From: Candidatus Thorarchaeota archaeon
GTDB taxonomy: Archaea; Asgardarchaeota; Thorarchaeia; Thorarchaeales; Thorarchaeaceae
Reading direction: 5' to 3'
DNA length: 64,000 bases
NCBI GenBank assembly: GCA_004524445.1
Contig: SDNP01000006.1
Coordinates: 1-64,000 of the forward strand
A program made the position numbers and the translations under genes. The notes below the pieces were generated by a model. That model had not been told where the DNA came from and ran no database searches. It worked only from the letters and a program-made list of their open reading frames with translations. Shown one piece after another: positions 62,297 through 64,000 of the stretch. The stretch's first letter is position 1. Each line of letters begins with the position of its first letter.

Positions 62297-63769
62297 TTAA
62301 ATTATGAACGCCAGGAACAAATGAGGTATTAGCCCAAACACAATAATGATGCAGGCTGTAATAATCGCAGGAATCCACATTTCCTTAGGGGTTTCTCTCA
62401 CATCTTTCAGCGCGTCTTTCAATGTACCTGTAAAAATCGTATGAAAGGACCTGATAAGAAATACAAATGCAAACAACGAGGTTATCATGAGCACCAAGAC
62501 AACGCTTGCTGCTAGCATAATGCCTACATTAGTAAGAAGATGCTGATAGATCGCCTCAAAGAGGAACCATTTTGTGAAGAAACCACTCAGGGGAGCAATG
62601 CCAGCTAATGACAGGATCGATATCAGGTATGCTGCTGAAGTGAGTTTCATCCTTTTTCCCAATCCTCCGAGAGATGGCATATCCATAGTACCTGTTGAAA
62701 TAAGTACGGATCCCAAGGTTAGAAGTATGCCCAGTTTCATAATTGAAACATTCATCAGATAAAGCTGTCCGACTGCATAGCTGAATGGGGTCAGTACACC
62801 AAAGATTATCATAATATAACCAAATTCCTCGATGGTGGCATAGGCGACCATTCTCATGAAATTCTTTTGAGCATATGCCATCGATGCACCGAATATGAGA
62901 GAGAATGCTCCAACGCTTGTCACCAGAATGGGCAAAACTACAGATGGCGAAACGGTATACAAAGTCTGGATCAGCCTGTGCAATGCGATGAACAAGGCTA
63001 TAGGCTCGGCCGCAAAGAAACAATTTACAGCAGGTTTTGAGGCGGGGAATGCATCGGGTAACCAGCCATGAAATGGAGCAATCCCGATATCCGCTCCAAG
63101 ACCAGCAATAAAGCATATGGCAACGATTACTACAACTGTGGGGCTATCTGCAAGTGGACCAGGATTTGCCAGAATCTCATCAATATTTGAGGCCTGTGTT
63201 GTTATGTAGATTAACATCGTGCCTAGAATAACGAACAGAGCGCTAATAGCTGTGATAATGAGATACTTGAATGATGCCTCCACTGCTTCCTTTCCTTTGG
63301 CATGCAATACCATTACTACCGACACTGCAATCACTAGCTCGATGAAAAGAGCCACTGCAAAAATATCGTAGACAAGCATCAATCCCAACATGCAAATTAA
63401 GAACATCAAAACGAAAAAATTGTAGACTTCTGGTTTCAGCCGCCCTCCTTTTTCCGCCTTGATATTGTAAATGGAAGTCAGAAAGAAAATCAGGGCCGTT
63501 GCAATTGAGGGTGCTATATTAGTTGATTCTAATCGCATAGATAACAAAGAGAATTCATAGACCGCTCCAGTAAATAGAATCGGAGCATGATAGATAAGAA
63601 GAAGCAAGGTCAAACCTGTTCCCAATAGAAGAGAAGGTTTCTCGATCTGCTTGAAGGTTTCTTGAAGACGAGATAACCTAGCAATTCCTACACCAAACAC
63701 TGCTATCCCCGCTGGTATGCCAAGGATAATCAAGGGAACAGGTGAAGTCACAGTAAAAGTTGCCTCCAT
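62297..63769 (-). CDS. Proton/cation antiporter-like membrane subunit (NuoN/MrpD/MbhH type)
   Basis: 490 residues, about 14 transmembrane helices. Conserved features of the family are present: the helix-5 Glu in FIELVIAVSVVMV, the Lys of SFKYLIIT, GADIGIAPFHGWLPDAFPASKPAVN, and MVAYATIEEFGYIMI. This subunit pumps ions in group 4 hydrogenases, Mrp antiporters and complex I. It lies convergent with the hydrogenase core and is the last gene of a module that continues beyond the window. The start overlaps the upstream NuoK-like gene by 22 bases. Confidence 0.93.
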   Translation of the reverse strand: MEATFTVTSPVPLIILGIPAGIAVFGVGIARLSRLQETFKQIEKPSLLLGTGLTLLLLIYHAPILFTGAVYEFSLLSMRLESTNIAPSIATALIFFLTSIYNIKAEKGGRLKPEVYNFFVLMFLICMLGLMLVYDIFAVALFIELVIAVSVVMVLHAKGKEAVEASFKYLIITAISALFVILGTMLIYITTQASNIDEILANPGPLADSPTVVVIVAICFIAGLGADIGIAPFHGWLPDAFPASKPAVNCFFAAEPIALFIALHRLIQTLYTVSPSVVLPILVTSVGAFSLIFGASMAYAQKNFMRMVAYATIEEFGYIMIIFGVLTPFSYAVGQLYLMNVSIMKLGILLTLGSVLISTGTMDMPSLGGLGKRMKLTSAAYLISILSLAGIAPLSGFFTKWFLFEAIYQHLLTNVGIMLAASVVLVLMITSLFAFVFLIRSFHTIFTGTLKDALKDVRETPKEMWIPAIITACIIIVFGLIPHLFLAFII

Positions 63770-64000
63770 TCTGAAATAGATAACACGCCATATTCACGAT
63801 ATCCATGATATATGATAAACACCCCTACGAGATTCACCAAATTGACGACAAGAAGCAGAGGTGGGATTATTAATAATGGAGCTTGTTCGAAGAAGGGGAA
63901 TAATGCCGTTTCAGCTATGTTGAGCCCTACAAGAACCTTGAATGGATCATCGCGAGTTAGAATAAACACGAAGTCAATAGAGAGTACAAGGATGATAGGT
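63748..64000 (-). CDS. NuoK/MrpC-like small membrane subunit, 5' end beyond the window
   Basis: The frame is open to the right edge, so the N-terminus is missing. The visible 83 residues have two to three hydrophobic helices with KVLVGLNIAETALFPFF, matching the NuoK/MrpC/MbhG pattern (L-hydrophobic-G-L/hydrophobic-x-hydrophobic-x-x-x-A), and end in YREYGVLSISEWRQLL. Its overlap with the MrpD-like gene implies co-translation. Confidence 0.7.
   Translation of the reverse strand, partial: PIILVLSIDFVFILTRDDPFKVLVGLNIAETALFPFFEQAPLLIIPPLLLVVNLVNLVGVFIIYHGYREYGVLSISEWRQLLL

Overview
The window looks like a chromosomal segment of an Asgard archaeon, most likely Thorarchaeota-like. This is inferred from content, not from a database search. 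The information-processing genes are archaeal: RadA, DNA topoisomerase VI A and B, the release factor aRF1 with NIKS and GGQ motifs, archaeal-type PheS and PheT, and an OB-fold single-strand DNA-binding protein. The lipid genes fit an archaeon too (a geranylgeranyl-reductase-type flavoprotein and inositol-1-phosphate synthase), as do CofE and TATA-like promoter elements. Two Ras-like small GTPases and a Roadblock/LC7 protein are typical of Asgard genomes. Genes are dense, with many short operons, convergent ends that overlap by a few bases, and several likely TTG or GTG starts.

Layout. 1-7.9 kb: the 3' part of a membrane-anchored subtilisin-like protease, a hydroxyacid dehydrogenase/nitroreductase pair, a small winged-helix regulator, a CitG-like protein and a sirtuin. 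8.1-11.7 kb: a grpE-dnaK-dnaJ chaperone operon with two inverted repeats in its upstream region. 11.7-21.4 kb: mixed metabolism and regulation (PadR/HAAS module, M24 peptidase, YkgJ protein, lipase, 3-hydroxyacyl-CoA dehydrogenase, MFS transporter, zinc-ribbon protein, CofE) plus the wreck of a P-type ATPase. 21.6-26 kb: topoisomerase VI B and A. Subunit B has a long insertion in its ATPase domain, and subunit A carries four helix-hairpin-helix repeats ahead of its catalytic core. 26-42 kb: amidohydrolase, Roadblock protein, RadA, GGR-type reductase, PurA, the GTPase neighbourhood, PheST and aRF1.

41.4-50.3 kb: a membrane-tethered Cas4-like nuclease apparently split over two adjacent genes, transporters, a peptide-binding protein whose two lobes are in reversed order, a transporter fragment, a DedA-like protein, a CpXC protein and inositol-phosphate synthase. 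At 50.46-50.69 kb an intergenic stretch has the hallmarks of a free-standing structured RNA: a TATA-like box at the right distance, a 10-bp perfect closing stem, internal hairpins and a T-run. 51-56 kb: an operon of SCP2-like protein, two tandem FAD-linked oxidases and a CCG-domain iron-sulfur protein. 56.5-57.0 kb: a beta-helix pseudogene broken only by in-frame stops. 57.3-64 kb: rubrerythrin, then a group 4-type membrane-bound [NiFe] hydrogenase core (small subunit, large subunit, H-like subunit, ferredoxin) convergent with an antiporter-like NuoN/MrpD and NuoK/MrpC module that runs off the window.

How it fits together: the hydrogenase and antiporter modules suggest ferredoxin- or H2-linked ion pumping. 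Rubrerythrin, the 2-hydroxyacid oxidase operon and the 3-hydroxyacyl-CoA dehydrogenase suit an anaerobe that uses organic and fatty acids. No rRNA, tRNA, CRISPR array or intact insertion sequence was recognised.
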